From assembly GCF_000472965.1 (NCBI RefSeq), contig NZ_AXAU01000001.1:1204506-1268505 (forward strand): a stretch of 64,000 bases of DNA, in the 5' to 3' direction. The translations under genes were made by a program, and so were the position numbers. Of the stretch, positions 43,925-52,679 are shown piece by piece. How positions within the stretch are numbered: position 1 is the first letter of the stretch; each line of letters starts with the position of its first letter. The notes under the pieces were generated by a model, which was given only the letters and a program-made list of their open reading frames with translations, made no database searches and was not told the DNA's origin. Source of the DNA: Bradyrhizobium murdochi. Lineage in GTDB: Bacteria; Pseudomonadota; Alphaproteobacteria; Rhizobiales; Xanthobacteraceae.

Positions 43925-44746
43925 TCAGCTCTTCTTCATCTCGTAGACGTGCTCGGGTCCCGGGAAAGCTCGCGAGCGCACGTCGCTGGCGTAGCCCTGG
44001 ATCGCCGCTTCGATCGCGGGGCCGAGATCGCCATAGCGGCGCACGAATTTCGGCGTCCGCGGCGACAGGCCCAGCATATCCTCGAGCACCAGCACCTGGC
44101 CGTCGCAGGCCGCACTGGCGCCGATGCCGATGGTCGGAATAGCGATGGTCTGCGTGATCTTGCGCGCCAGCGGCTCGGCGACCGCCTCGACCACGACCGA
44201 AAACGCACCGGCATCCGAGATCGCCTGGGCGTCTTTCAGGATCGGATCCCAACTGCCCTCGTCGCGGCCCTGCGCGCGAAACGAGCCGAGCGTGTTGATC
44301 GATTGCGGCGTCAGTCCGATGTGGCCCATAACCGGCACGCCGCGCTCGGACAGGAACGCGACGGTTTCCGCCATGCGCACGCCGCCTTCGAGCTTCACCG
44401 CGCCGCAATGGGTCTCCTTCAATATCCGCACCGCGGAATGAAACGCCTGCTCCTTCGAGGCTTCATAGGAGCCGAACGGCATGTCGACCACGACGAGGGC
44501 ATGCTTCGAGCCGCGCATCACCGCATGGCCTTGCAGGATCATCATGTCGAGGGTCACCGGCACGGTGGTCTCGAAACCGTGCATGACGTTACCGAGGGAA
44601 TCGCCGACCAGGATGACGTCGCAGTGCCGATCGACCAGCGCGGCAGTGTGCGCATGGTAGGACGTCAGCATCACGATCGGCTCGCCGTTCTTGCGCGTAC
44701 GGATATCCGGCGCCGTTTTGCGCTTGATTGCAGATTGCACGGACAT
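43925..44746 (-). CDS. panB: 3-methyl-2-oxobutanoate hydroxymethyltransferase
   Basis: A 273-residue TIM-barrel enzyme making ketopantoate for CoA synthesis. Motifs: [31 protein letters not shown] (metal Asp), [26 protein letters not shown], and [15 protein letters not shown] with Glu in VVVEAVAE as catalytic base. ATG at 44746 has GGAG 7 bases upstream, inside the end of NnrU; only one base separates it from the NnrU stop, so coupling is likely. panC is not in view. Confidence 0.96.
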   Translation of the reverse strand: MSVQSAIKRKTAPDIRTRKNGEPIVMLTSYHAHTAALVDRHCDVILVGDSLGNVMHGFETTVPVTLDMMILQGHAVMRGSKHALVVVDMPFGSYEASKEQAFHSAVRILKETHCGAVKLEGGVRMAETVAFLSERGVPVMGHIGLTPQSINTLGSFRAQGRDEGSWDPILKDAQAISDAGAFSVVVEAVAEPLARKITQTIAIPTIGIGASAACDGQVLVLEDMLGLSPRTPKFVRRYGDLGPAIEAAIQGYASDVRSRAFPGPEHVYEMKKS

Positions 44747-44747
44747 G

Positions 44748-45332
44748 TTAGGCTCCAACCACGGGAACGCCGATCACGACCGGATGGAACGCGAAGGCGA
44801 GCGCCAGATAGGCGACGAGACCGACCGCGATCGCGATCAAATCGTTGCCGGGACCACCGACGGGAATCGGCGGGGCGCCGGCGTCGGAACGATATTTCAG
44901 CGAAATCCGATCATACACCGCCCATGCGAGAAACGAGCCGAACAGGAGGATCGAGCCGAGATCGCCATTGGCGAGCAGATGCGCCGCCGCCCACAGCTTG
45001 ATGCCCGTCAGCATCGGATGTTTCAGCGTCGTATAGATCCGGCCGCGGATGTAGGACGCGACCACCATGATGACCGCGGGCAGCATCAGCGCCGTCGTGA
45101 TGTGCTTGAGCGCCACTGGCGGGTTCCAGACGTTGTACCATCCCGTCGCGCGATAAAGCGCAAAGCCCCAGATGATCAGCGCCAGCCCTGCGATCGAAGC
45201 CAGCGCATAGCCGATCTTGTAGCCGCTCTCGCCCGTCGCGGAGATCACCTGCGCGCGCAGCTTGCGCTGCGTGGTGAGCGTGTGGACGCCGAAGAACAGG
45301 ATCAGGCCCAGGATCAACACCAGCAGTCCCAT
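44748..45332 (-). CDS. NnrU family membrane protein
   Basis: A 194-residue protein with about five hydrophobic segments starting [20 protein letters not shown]. NnrU is related to isoprenylcysteine-type methyltransferases (PEMT-like fold) and is linked in some species to denitrification. [21 protein letters not shown] is the family core. No nitrogen-oxide gene is near, so the name should not be read as function. Confidence 0.9.
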   Translation of the reverse strand: MGLLVLILGLILFFGVHTLTTQRKLRAQVISATGESGYKIGYALASIAGLALIIWGFALYRATGWYNVWNPPVALKHITTALMLPAVIMVVASYIRGRIYTTLKHPMLTGIKLWAAAHLLANGDLGSILLFGSFLAWAVYDRISLKYRSDAGAPPIPVGGPGNDLIAIAVGLVAYLALAFAFHPVVIGVPVVGA

Positions 45333-45415
45333 GACGTGCCTCCCGTTGCGCGGCTGGTTTTCCGGATTATCCGGGTATCATTTTAAGGGCCCGAACTGCA
45401 ATGCGCATGATACGA

Positions 45416-45497
45416 CGTCATTCCGGGATGGTCCGAAGGACCAGACCCGGAATCTCGAGATTCCGGGTTCGATGCTTCGCATCGCCCCGGAATGACG
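45416..45497. repeat. Palindromic intergenic repeat (CGTCATTCCGGG type)
   Basis: Perfect 12-base outer arms CGTCATTCCGGG (45416-45427) and CCCGGAATGACG (45486-45497), central palindrome GGAATCTCGAGATTCC, and small inner hairpins. Between NnrU and the secreted protein gene. Same family as the 37222-37305 repeat. Confidence 0.8.
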
Positions 45498-45505
45498 TAC
45501 TCGGC

Positions 45506-46108
45506 TCATGGCTTCTCCGCCTGCTTGCCTAGATCGCGGTTGTCGACGTAGCGGATCGCGATCGGCCGCCCGGCGAGCGCGCCGCCAAGCCCGGACGTGA
45601 ACTTGAGCGGGGTGCAGCCTGCCAGCGACGCATTGATCGCTTTCAAATAGGTAGCGCGGGTGTCAGCCGGAACGCCTGCCGTGGCATAGGTCACGCGGGG
45701 CGTAGCGATGATCTCGCCCGAGCGCTTGAAGCTGAACCGAACCGACATTTGCATGCCCTGGCGCGCAATGTCAGAAGGCGGCGGCGACCAACAGGAGCGC
45801 AACGCTGCAAAGAGGTCGCCGATCGTATCGAGATCATGATCCGGCTTCCGGTATTTCGCGGCCTGATCCTGTGGAGGCACGCTTTCGATCGTGAGTTGCA
45901 GATTCTGGCCGTACGGATAATCGATCTCGGGAATACAGGGACCTTCGTTGAACACGCTGCAAAATGATGGTGTGCAGGGCTGGCCGTCGAGCACGCTGCA
46001 GGGCGCGTGCGAAAATGGCGTGGCGTCGATCTGGCGCCGCGACTGGGCATCGGCGGCGCTCATCCCGACGAATGTGGTGATCAGGCAGACGATGATGCAC
46101 CGGAACAT
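45506..46108 (-). CDS. Secreted cysteine-containing hypothetical protein
   Basis: A 200-residue protein with a signal peptide at 1-21 (CIIVCLITTFVGMSAADA). Residues 35-65 hold five cysteines in CSVLDGQPCTPSFCSVFNEG and a following GPCIPE. The C-terminal part (SCWSPPPSDIARQGMQMSVRFSF) resembles the TonB/TolA C-terminal type of beta domain found in rhizobial envelope proteins. Function unknown. Confidence 0.7.
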   Translation of the reverse strand: MFRCIIVCLITTFVGMSAADAQSRRQIDATPFSHAPCSVLDGQPCTPSFCSVFNEGPCIPEIDYPYGQNLQLTIESVPPQDQAAKYRKPDHDLDTIGDLFAALRSCWSPPPSDIARQGMQMSVRFSFKRSGEIIATPRVTYATAGVPADTRATYLKAINASLAGCTPLKFTSGLGGALAGRPIAIRYVDNRDLGKQAEKP

Positions 46109-46180
46109 GCGGCCCTAAGTCCTAAAAGGCGACCCATCTAAGCTGATGCGCGCTTCGCGCCGTATCAAGGCGGACGGTGT

Positions 46181-46738
46181 TCACATCCCTGCGTTCATGG
46201 CGGACAGTTCCGCAATCAGGGCCTTCTCGCTGGGCTGGTCGAGGACGCCGGCCGTATAGAGCGAGATGCCGCCGTAGAGCGTGATGTAGACCTTCATCAC
46301 CGCGCGGCGACGCTCGACCGGGCTCTCGATATGCTGGCAGAATATCCGCATGGCCTGGGCGATGACCTTATGAACCGCGGCCTGCAGCGGCGGATTGTGC
46401 TTCATAGTGGCGTGCGGGCGGCTGGTCATCAGGGCGTACAGCGCGCGGTTGGCGAGCGCGAAGCGGACATATTTCGCGGTGTAGTCCTGCGGCGTCTCTG
46501 CCTTGACGAGGATGGCGGCGAGCCGCGTGTAGGCCTCGGCCGCGACCGCGTCGAGCAACGCTTCGCGGTCGGCGAAATGGTTGTACAGCGAACGATGCGC
46601 GACGCCGACGGCCTCCGCGACCTCGCGCAGGCTCAATTGCTCATGGCCGGCCGCGGCCACCAGACGGGTGGCGGCCTTCAGCGCTTCGGATTTCAGATTG
46701 CCATGGCGATAGGTCGCCCGGCGCGGCTTTGCGGTCAT
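46181..46738 (-). CDS. TetR/AcrR family regulator
   Basis: A 185-residue regulator with HTH at residues about 9-55 (HGNLKSEALKAATRLVAAAG, LSLREVAEAVGVAHRSLYNHF) and a C-terminal TetR_C-like helical domain. The start is uncertain: the ATG at 46738 has GGGAG too close, and an upstream ATG at 46759 adds seven residues. Its gene follows the crotonase gene upstream with about a 60-base gap. Target unknown. Confidence 0.88.
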   Translation of the reverse strand: MTAKPRRATYRHGNLKSEALKAATRLVAAAGHEQLSLREVAEAVGVAHRSLYNHFADREALLDAVAAEAYTRLAAILVKAETPQDYTAKYVRFALANRALYALMTSRPHATMKHNPPLQAAVHKVIAQAMRIFCQHIESPVERRRAVMKVYITLYGGISLYTAGVLDQPSEKALIAELSAMNAGM

Positions 46739-46797
46739 GCTCCCTTCATACAAAGGCATGAGACGCAACGCCACTGCCGGGCGGCCGAAGCTTTCCG

Positions 46798-47523
46798 TCA
46801 GGCGGATGCCCGTTTGGCAACGCGGTCCTCGCCATACTGCGGCGTGATGTCCTCGTCGATCATGGCGCGGATCATCTTGATCACCGCACCGCGCGCCCGC
46901 GCCTTGGTAGCGGCATGGGCGGCCATGTTGAGCATGGCAAGCGCCTGTGCGGCCTCCTCGGCGCTGCGCTCCAGCGCATCCGCCGGGACGACGCGGTCAA
47001 AGAAGCCGGCCGTGACGGCCTCCATGGGGCCGAACATCTCCCCGGTCATCACCGCCCTGCTGAAATAGGCCGGCGTCAGCCGCTGCCGCGCGATTTCGAT
47101 CGCAAAACGCGGCACGGTGAGCCCGATCGCGACCTCGTTCATGCCGATCCGGTAGTCGCCCTCGGCGGCAATGCGGTGGTCGCTGGACATGATGAGGAAA
47201 GCTCCCATCGGGTAGGCGTTGCCCTGGCAGCCCGCCACCACCGGCGTCGGGAACGAGAGGATGCGCAAGGCCAGCTCCGCGCCCGCTTTCACCATCAGAT
47301 ATTGGTCTTGGGCGCTGCCCTTGGCGAAAACGTTGAGGTCGAATCCCCCTGAAAAATGCTTTCCCCGCGCTTTCAGGATCACCACCGTCTTGTCCTTTTC
47401 CGCCTGGTCGAAGGCCACATGCAGGGCGTTGAGCATGGCAAGCGACATCACATTGGCCTTGCCGTCGTCGATCATGATGGTGCCGACGGGGCCGGAACGG
47501 GAATAGGTTGCGAGATCAGTCAT
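46798..47523 (-). CDS. Crotonase / enoyl-CoA hydratase family protein
   Basis: A 241-residue crotonase-fold protein. The oxyanion-hole loops are KGARGKHFSGGFDL-like (ARGKHFSGGFDLNVF) and GCQGNAYPMGAFLIMSSDHR; EVAIGLTVPRFAIEIAR follows. Start ATG with GGAGG 6 bases upstream. It may be a hydratase or isomerase; the exact substrate is unclear. Next to a TetR gene and a palindromic repeat. Confidence 0.9.
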   Translation of the reverse strand: MTDLATYSRSGPVGTIMIDDGKANVMSLAMLNALHVAFDQAEKDKTVVILKARGKHFSGGFDLNVFAKGSAQDQYLMVKAGAELALRILSFPTPVVAGCQGNAYPMGAFLIMSSDHRIAAEGDYRIGMNEVAIGLTVPRFAIEIARQRLTPAYFSRAVMTGEMFGPMEAVTAGFFDRVVPADALERSAEEAAQALAMLNMAAHAATKARARGAVIKMIRAMIDEDITPQYGEDRVAKRASA

Positions 47524-47663
47524 GGGCGGTCCTCCTTTTCTAAAAAGCATCCAATGGATACTTCCGGAGGCGAAGCAGCGGCGCAAGAGGCTTGTCCGCG
47601 CTCGGAACGCATGCCGGCATCCAGTGGATGCATATGTGGGAGGGCGGGCCCGCCTCGCCTTCA

Positions 47664-47772
47664 TTGTCATCGTCCGGCTTGACCGGACGATAGTATTCAA
47701 GAGACGTGAGTGGTTTACGGATAAGCCGTGGCGTACTGCGTACTGGGTCCCCCGCTTTCGCGGAGGACGACT
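47664..47772. repeat. Dispersed intergenic repeat
   Basis: Starts TTGTCATCGTCCGG with a small hairpin CGTCCGG-CTTGA-CCGGACG, and ends with GGGTCCCCCGCTTTCGCGGA, GGACGAC. The end resembles the arms of the 34746-34870 repeat (CCCGCTTTCGCG versus CCTGCTTTCGCA). Lies between the crotonase and prfC genes. Pattern recalled from Bradyrhizobium genomes. Confidence 0.6.
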
Positions 47773-47802
47773 GCGGAGATTGGTGCGGGAAGCGTGGGCC
47801 GC

Positions 47803-49422
47803 TTACGCCTTCTTCTTCACGTCCTTGACGTTGGAGAAGGTGATTCCCTCGGCGCGCTCCCTGGTATAGCCCAGGTAGAACTCGTTCTTGGCCATGAATA
47901 CGGGATCGCCGTCCACATCATCGGCGATGCCCGAACCGTTGGCCGCGATGAAGGCCTCTAACTTCTTGCGGTCGTCGGACGAGACCCAGCGGGCGAGCTG
48001 GAATTCCGAAACCTCGAATTCCACCGGCAGCGAGTATTCCGCAGCTAACCGCGCCTTCAGCACGTCGAGCTGCAGCGGACCGACCACGCCGACCAGCGCC
48101 GGTGCGCCGTCGCGGGGCCGGAACACCTGCACCACGCCCTCTTCCGACATCTGTTGCAGCGCCTCTTTCAGCTTCTTGGCCTTCATCGCATCCGTCAACC
48201 GCACGCGGCGGACGATTTCCGGCGCAAAACTCGGGACGCCGACGAAGGTGATGTCCTCGCCTTCCGTCAGCGTATCGCCGATCCGCAAGGTGCCGTGGTT
48301 CGGAATGCCGACGACGTCGCCGGCAAACGCCTCATCGGCCACCGAGCGATCCTGCGCGAAGAAGAACTGCGGCGACGACAGCGACATGTTTTTGCCGGTC
48401 CGCACCAGCTTCGCTTTCATGCCGCGGCTGAGCTTGCCGGAGCACAGCCGCGCGAAAGCGATGCGGTCGCGGTGGTTCGGATCCATATTGGCCTGGATCT
48501 TGAACACGAAGGCGCTCATGCGCGGCTCGGCTGCTTCGACCTTTCGCAAATTGCTGTCCTGCGCCCGCGGCGCCGGCGCGAACTTGCCAAGACCTTCCAG
48601 CAAGTCGCCGACACCGAAATTGCGCAGCGCGCTGCCGAAATAGACCGGCGTGAGATGGCCCTCGCGAAACGCGTCCAGCTCGAACGGCTTGCAGGCTTCG
48701 GACACCAGCGCGAGCTCGTCCTTGATCTCGGCGACGTCGAGATTGGGATTGCGGCCGGCGAGATCGGCGATATCGATCTGCTCGGTCGCGCCGGTCTTGG
48801 CGCCGCCGCCTTCGAGCAGGCGCACGCCGCCGTTGACGACGTCGTAGGTGCCGAGGAAGTCGCGGCCGCGACCGACCGGCCAGGTCATCGGGGTGGTGTC
48901 AAGCGCCAGCGTCTTTTCGATCTCGTCGAGCAGTTCGAACGTGTCGCGGCTCTCGCGGTCCATCTTGTTGATGAAGGTGATGATCGGAATGTCGCGCAGC
49001 CGGCATACCTCGAACAGCTTTCGCGTCCGCGCCTCGATGCCCTTGGCGGCGTCGATCACCATGACGGCGGAATCGACTGCGGTTAGCGTCCGGTAGGTGT
49101 CTTCGGAAAAGTCTTCGTGGCCGGGCGTGTCCAAGAGGTTGAAGACGAGGTCCTGGAATTCGAAGGTCATCACCGAGGTCACGACCGAGATGCCGCGCTC
49201 GCGCTCGATCTTCATCCAGTCGGAACGGGTATTGCGCCGTTCGCCCTTGGCCTTGACCTGTCCCGCCAGATTGATGGCGCCGCCGAACAGCAGCAGCTTT
49301 TCGGTCAGCGTGGTCTTGCCGGCGTCCGGGTGGGAGATGATCGCAAACGTGCGGCGGCGCGCCACTTCATCTGATAGCGGCGAGCGGGACGGCGATTCGG
49401 CTGTAACGGTAGTGTCGGACAT
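47803..49422 (-). CDS. prfC: Peptide chain release factor 3
   Basis: A 539-residue translational GTPase that recycles RF1/RF2. G1 SHPDAGKTTLTEKLLLFGGAI-type with AHPDAGKT variant, G2 RERGISVVTSVMTF, G3 DTPGHEDFSEDTYRTL, G4 NKMDRES. The RF3 C-terminal domain (PQFFFAQDRSVADEAFAGDV, LVGVVGPLQLDVLKARL) separates it from EF-G. ATG at 49422 is preferred; 13 upstream codons are unlikely. Confidence 0.96.
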   Translation of the reverse strand: MSDTTVTAESPSRSPLSDEVARRRTFAIISHPDAGKTTLTEKLLLFGGAINLAGQVKAKGERRNTRSDWMKIERERGISVVTSVMTFEFQDLVFNLLDTPGHEDFSEDTYRTLTAVDSAVMVIDAAKGIEARTRKLFEVCRLRDIPIITFINKMDRESRDTFELLDEIEKTLALDTTPMTWPVGRGRDFLGTYDVVNGGVRLLEGGGAKTGATEQIDIADLAGRNPNLDVAEIKDELALVSEACKPFELDAFREGHLTPVYFGSALRNFGVGDLLEGLGKFAPAPRAQDSNLRKVEAAEPRMSAFVFKIQANMDPNHRDRIAFARLCSGKLSRGMKAKLVRTGKNMSLSSPQFFFAQDRSVADEAFAGDVVGIPNHGTLRIGDTLTEGEDITFVGVPSFAPEIVRRVRLTDAMKAKKLKEALQQMSEEGVVQVFRPRDGAPALVGVVGPLQLDVLKARLAAEYSLPVEFEVSEFQLARWVSSDDRKKLEAFIAANGSGIADDVDGDPVFMAKNEFYLGYTRERAEGITFSNVKDVKKKA

Positions 49423-49510
49423 GAGGGCTGAGCGTTTGGCAGGGAAAGGTGGGCTAATCAAGCCTCATTTGGTGGTTGCGGAGGCCGCTGGCCAGTCCCA
49501 TATCGGCTGC

Positions 49511-49559
49511 GGAAGGACGGCCTTCCAAATTCACAGCTCATCCGCGGGGACGACCCTGC
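49511..49559 (+). promoter_or_regulatory. Guanidine-II (mini-ykkC) riboswitch
   Basis: Two hairpins, both with the ACGR tetraloop that defines this class. First: GGAAGG-ACGG-CCTTCC at 49511-49526. Second: GCGGGG-ACGA-CCCTGC at 49544-49559 with one G-T pair. The linker is 17 bases. The Shine-Dalgarno GGAGGG (49568-49573) of gdx follows 8 bases after the second hairpin. An alternative pairing ACCC (49553-49556) with GGGT (49562-49565) competes with the second hairpin. Guanidine-II RNAs bind two guanidinium ions and turn on exporters, exactly the gene that follows. Confidence 0.92.
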
Positions 49560-49578
49560 CGGGGTTCGGAGGGTTGTC

Positions 49579-49902
49579 ATGGCCTGGATCGTGTTGTTCG
49601 TCGCCGGTCTTATGGAAGTGGGCTGGGCGATCGGCCTCAAATATACCGAGGGTTTCACGCGACTTGTTCCATCCGTCCTGACGCTCGCCTGCATGGCAGG
49701 GAGCATTGTCCTGCTCGGCCTTGCCTTGAAAGCGCTGCCGATCGGAACCGCCTACGCCGTATGGACCGGCATCGGTGCCGTCGGAACGGCTATCCTTGGT
49801 ATCGCCCTGTTCGGCGAGCCTGCGACCGCCGCCCGCCTCGCCTGCATTGGGCTGATCGTGGCCGGCATCGTCGGGCTTAAACTCGTCACCGGATCAGCGT
49901 AG
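49579..49902 (+). CDS. gdx: Guanidinium exporter Gdx (SugE, SMR family)
   Basis: A 107-residue four-helix small multidrug resistance protein that swaps guanidinium for protons. The central Glu13 lies in [19 protein letters not shown], a signature of the Gdx/SugE branch rather than EmrE. A guanidine-II riboswitch precedes it, which supports the guanidinium role strongly. Works as a dual-topology dimer in the family. It ends nine bases inside the tail of the convergent pit gene. Confidence 0.96.
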   Translation: MAWIVLFVAGLMEVGWAIGLKYTEGFTRLVPSVLTLACMAGSIVLLGLALKALPIGTAYAVWTGIGAVGTAILGIALFGEPATAARLACIGLIVAGIVGLKLVTGSA

Positions 49903-50898
49903 CAACAACACCGCCCAATAGGTCAGCGCCGCGATAATCGCGGACGCCGGAATGGTGATTACCCAGGCATAGACGATCGAGCTCGCCACGTTCCAGCGCA
50001 CCGCCGAGACCCGCCGCGCCGCACCGACGCCGACGATCGAGCCGGTAATGGTGTGGGTCGTGGATACGGGAACCCCGAGATAGGTCGCCATGAACAGCGT
50101 CGCCGCCCCACCGGTTTCGGCGCAAAAGCCCTGCATCGGCGTCAATTTCGTGATCCGCAATCCCATGGTGCGGACGATGCGCCAGCCCCCCATCAACGTG
50201 CCGAGCCCCATCGCCGCCTGGCAGGAAATCACGACCCAGAACGGAATCGCGAAATCCGCCCCGAGGTGGCCCTGCGAATACAAAAGCACCGCGATGATGC
50301 CCATGGTCTTCTGCGCGTCGTTGCCGCCATGGCCGAGCGAATAGAACGAGGCCGAGACGAATTGCAGAATGCGGAAGGCGCGATCGACCGCAAACGGCGT
50401 CGAGCGCACCGACAGCCAGGACACGATCGCGACCAGCACCAGCGCCAACAGGAATCCGACCAGCGGCGACAACACAATCGCCAGCAGCGTCTTCGACAGG
50501 CCGCTCCAGACCGCGGCCGAAATTCCGGCCTTCGCCACGCCGGCGCCGACCAGTCCGCCGATCAACGCGTGCGAACTCGACGATGGAATGCCGAGCCCCC
50601 AGGTGATCAGGTTCCAGACGATCGCGCCGATTAGCGCAGCGAAGATCACGGCGGCATTGACGACATCGGGTTCGATGATCCCCTTGCCGATGGTATTGGC
50701 AACGTGGAGGCCAAAGACGAGGAAGGCAATGAAATTGAAGAACGCCGCCCAAGCCACCGCATAATGCGGCCGCAGCACGCGGGTCGATACGATCGTGGCG
50801 ATCGAGTTGGCGGCGTCGTGCAATCCGTTGAGGAAGTCGAACAGCAGCGCGACCGCGATCAGGAAGATCAGAATCGGAAGACCAAGCGTGGCGTCCAC
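49894..50898 (-). CDS. pit: Low-affinity inorganic phosphate transporter
   Basis: A 334-residue PiT family carrier with about ten membrane segments. The family signature [20 protein letters not shown] is at residues about 21-40, and the second repeat has [31 protein letters not shown] and [20 protein letters not shown] are the paired PSS/SSTH-type motifs. Follows DUF47 with a 15-base gap, as in the orfA-pit operon of Sinorhizobium meliloti. Confidence 0.95.
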   Translation of the reverse strand: MDATLGLPILIFLIAVALLFDFLNGLHDAANSIATIVSTRVLRPHYAVAWAAFFNFIAFLVFGLHVANTIGKGIIEPDVVNAAVIFAALIGAIVWNLITWGLGIPSSSSHALIGGLVGAGVAKAGISAAVWSGLSKTLLAIVLSPLVGFLLALVLVAIVSWLSVRSTPFAVDRAFRILQFVSASFYSLGHGGNDAQKTMGIIAVLLYSQGHLGADFAIPFWVVISCQAAMGLGTLMGGWRIVRTMGLRITKLTPMQGFCAETGGAATLFMATYLGVPVSTTHTITGSIVGVGAARRVSAVRWNVASSIVYAWVITIPASAIIAALTYWAVLLLR

Positions 50899-50913
50899 TA
50901 AATTGGCCCTGCC

Positions 50914-51558
50914 CTATACCTGCTCGATCACGATCGAGTTGATCTCGTTGGCGACGTCGTCGAAGCGATCAGACACCTTTTCGAGATGCTTGTAGATCTC
51001 GGCGCCAACGACGAAATCCATCGAATTGCCGTTGCGATGCTTGAGAAACAGCTCCTTCAACCCGATGTCGTGGAGATCGTCGATACGGCCCTCAAGTTTT
51101 CCGATTTCCTCCGTGATGGCGGTCAGCATTGCGACGTTACTCCCGATCGACTTCATCAGGGGAAGCGCGCGGCTGACCAGATTGGCGCATTCGACCAACA
51201 GCGTGGCTATTTCGCGCATCGGCGGTTCGAACGTTCGGACCTCGAACAGCACTACCGCCTTCGCGGTCTGCTGCATCTGGTCGATCGCGTCGTCCATCGA
51301 CGTGATCAGATTCTTGATGTCGCCGCGGTCGAACGGGGTAATGAAGGTGCGGCGGACCGCAGTCAGGACCTCGCGGGTGATGCTGTCGGCGTCGTGTTCG
51401 AACTGATTGACTCGCTGGCAGAATACCGGCGTCTCCTCGCCGCCGCGCATCATGTCCTGCAACGCCAGCGCGCCCTGCACGACCGTCTGGGCGTGGCGGG
51501 CGAATAGGTCAAAAAACTGCTCCTCCTTGGGCAAAAAGACACGAAACCAGCGTAGCAT
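50914..51558 (-). CDS. DUF47 family PhoU-like protein (OrfA)
   Basis: A 214-residue helical protein of the DUF47 family, which is PhoU-like and accompanies Pit transporters. Blocks: FFDLFARHAQTVVQGALALQ, FITPFDRGDIKNLITSMDDA, and KHLEKVSDRFDDVANEIN with acidic metal-binding residues. Corresponds to OrfA of the S. meliloti orfA-pit operon by family and gene order. A PHO box lies 40 bases upstream. Confidence 0.93.
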   Translation of the reverse strand: MLRWFRVFLPKEEQFFDLFARHAQTVVQGALALQDMMRGGEETPVFCQRVNQFEHDADSITREVLTAVRRTFITPFDRGDIKNLITSMDDAIDQMQQTAKAVVLFEVRTFEPPMREIATLLVECANLVSRALPLMKSIGSNVAMLTAITEEIGKLEGRIDDLHDIGLKELFLKHRNGNSMDFVVGAEIYKHLEKVSDRFDDVANEINSIVIEQV

Positions 51559-51597
51559 GGGTATTTTTCCGTCGTTCAGAAACAGCCGCGGAGCGAG

Positions 51598-51615
51598 CTG
51601 TCACAAAACTGTCAT
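51598..51615. promoter_or_regulatory. PHO box upstream of orfA-pit
   Basis: Two 7-base direct repeats CTGTCAC (51598-51604) and CTGTCAT (51609-51615) with an AAAA spacer, 11 bases apart, the exact geometry of a PhoB site. It is 40 bases before the DUF47 start, but the repeats read on the plus strand, opposite to the operon. In S. meliloti PhoB represses orfA-pit, and this reversed layout could suit repression; the sign of control is inference. Confidence 0.75.
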
Positions 51616-51709
51616 AGACCATTCGAGGGAAAAGCGCGCGACAGCAGGCCCCGGGGACCGGGTCATCCACCGCTTTGTGGCGCCGAAAACTGTGCCAAAA
51701 CCGCCGTTT

Positions 51710-52678
51710 TTACAGGGATCGGCGGAAATAATGCGCGATCTCGCCGATGATGCCCCGGCGGAACGTCAACACGCAGGCCACGAAGATGACGCCCTGGATC
51801 ACCGTCACCCATTGGCCGAAGCCAGCCAGATATTGCTGCATGGCGATGATAACGAAGGCCCCGACGACCGGACCGAACACCGTGCCGAGGCCGCCGACCA
51901 GCGTCATCAGCACGATTTCACCCGACATCGTCCAGTGCACGTCGGTGAGCGAAGCGTTCTGCGCCACGAACACCTTCAGCGAGCCGGCAAAGCCCGCAAT
52001 CGTTCCGGAGAGGATGAAAGCGAGCAGCTTGTAGTTGTCAGTCTTGTAGCCCAGCGAGATCGCGCGCTGTTCGTTCTCCCGGATCGATTTCAGCACTTCG
52101 CCGAACGGCGAGTTGATGGTGCGGAAGATCAGGAGGAAGCCGCCGAGGAACCCGGCGAGCACCACGTAGTAAAGCACCGTAGGCTTGGAGAGATTGAATA
52201 TTCCAAACAGGTAGCCCTGCGGAATGCCCTGGATGCCGTCCTCGCCGTGCGTGAACGGCGCCTGCAGATAGATGAAATACAGGAGCTGCGAGAGCGCCAG
52301 CGTGATCATCGAAAAGTAGATGCCCTGGCGGCGGATCGAGATGAAGCCGGTGACGACGGAAAGCGCGGCGGCGCCAGCGACGCCGACCAGAATTCCGACT
52401 TCCGGTGTTACTCCCCAGACCTTGAGCGCATGCGCCGAGCAGTAGCCCGCGGTCCCCAGAAACATGGCGTGGCCGAACGACAGCAGGCCGCCATAGCCGA
52501 CCAGGAGGTTGAAAGCGCAAGCAAGCAGCGCGAAGCACAGCGCCTGCATCACGAAGAACGGATAGATGCCCGTCAGGGGTACGAGTCCCAGCAGCACCGC
52601 CATCCCGGCGAACACGATCATTTCGTCGCGCATCGCTTGCGGCGTTACCGGCAGTGTGTCGTCAGTCAATGTGCTCAT
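51710..52678 (-). CDS. livM: Branched-chain amino acid-type ABC permease LivM
   Basis: A 322-residue permease with about eight to nine hydrophobic segments. The family EAA-like loop is INSPFGEVLKSIRENEQRA, and GYGGLLSFGHAMFLGTAGY is the LivM signature. Last gene of the SBP-LivH-LivM part of a five-gene minus-strand operon, with one base between it and LivH. Assignment to branched-chain amino acids is by family only; aromatic or amide ligands are also known. Confidence 0.94.
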   Translation of the reverse strand: MSTLTDDTLPVTPQAMRDEMIVFAGMAVLLGLVPLTGIYPFFVMQALCFALLACAFNLLVGYGGLLSFGHAMFLGTAGYCSAHALKVWGVTPEVGILVGVAGAAALSVVTGFISIRRQGIYFSMITLALSQLLYFIYLQAPFTHGEDGIQGIPQGYLFGIFNLSKPTVLYYVVLAGFLGGFLLIFRTINSPFGEVLKSIRENEQRAISLGYKTDNYKLLAFILSGTIAGFAGSLKVFVAQNASLTDVHWTMSGEIVLMTLVGGLGTVFGPVVGAFVIIAMQQYLAGFGQWVTVIQGVIFVACVLTFRRGIIGEIAHYFRRSL

Positions 52679-52679
52679 G

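Noticed and set aside
43691..45001. Plus-strand frame of 436 codons across the acyl-CoA synthetase, panB and NnrU
   Set aside because: It overlaps three solid minus-strand genes and has no domain.
44748..45332. Nitric-oxide or denitrification role for the NnrU protein
   Set aside because: The neighbours are pantothenate and acyl-CoA genes; the family name alone does not support it.
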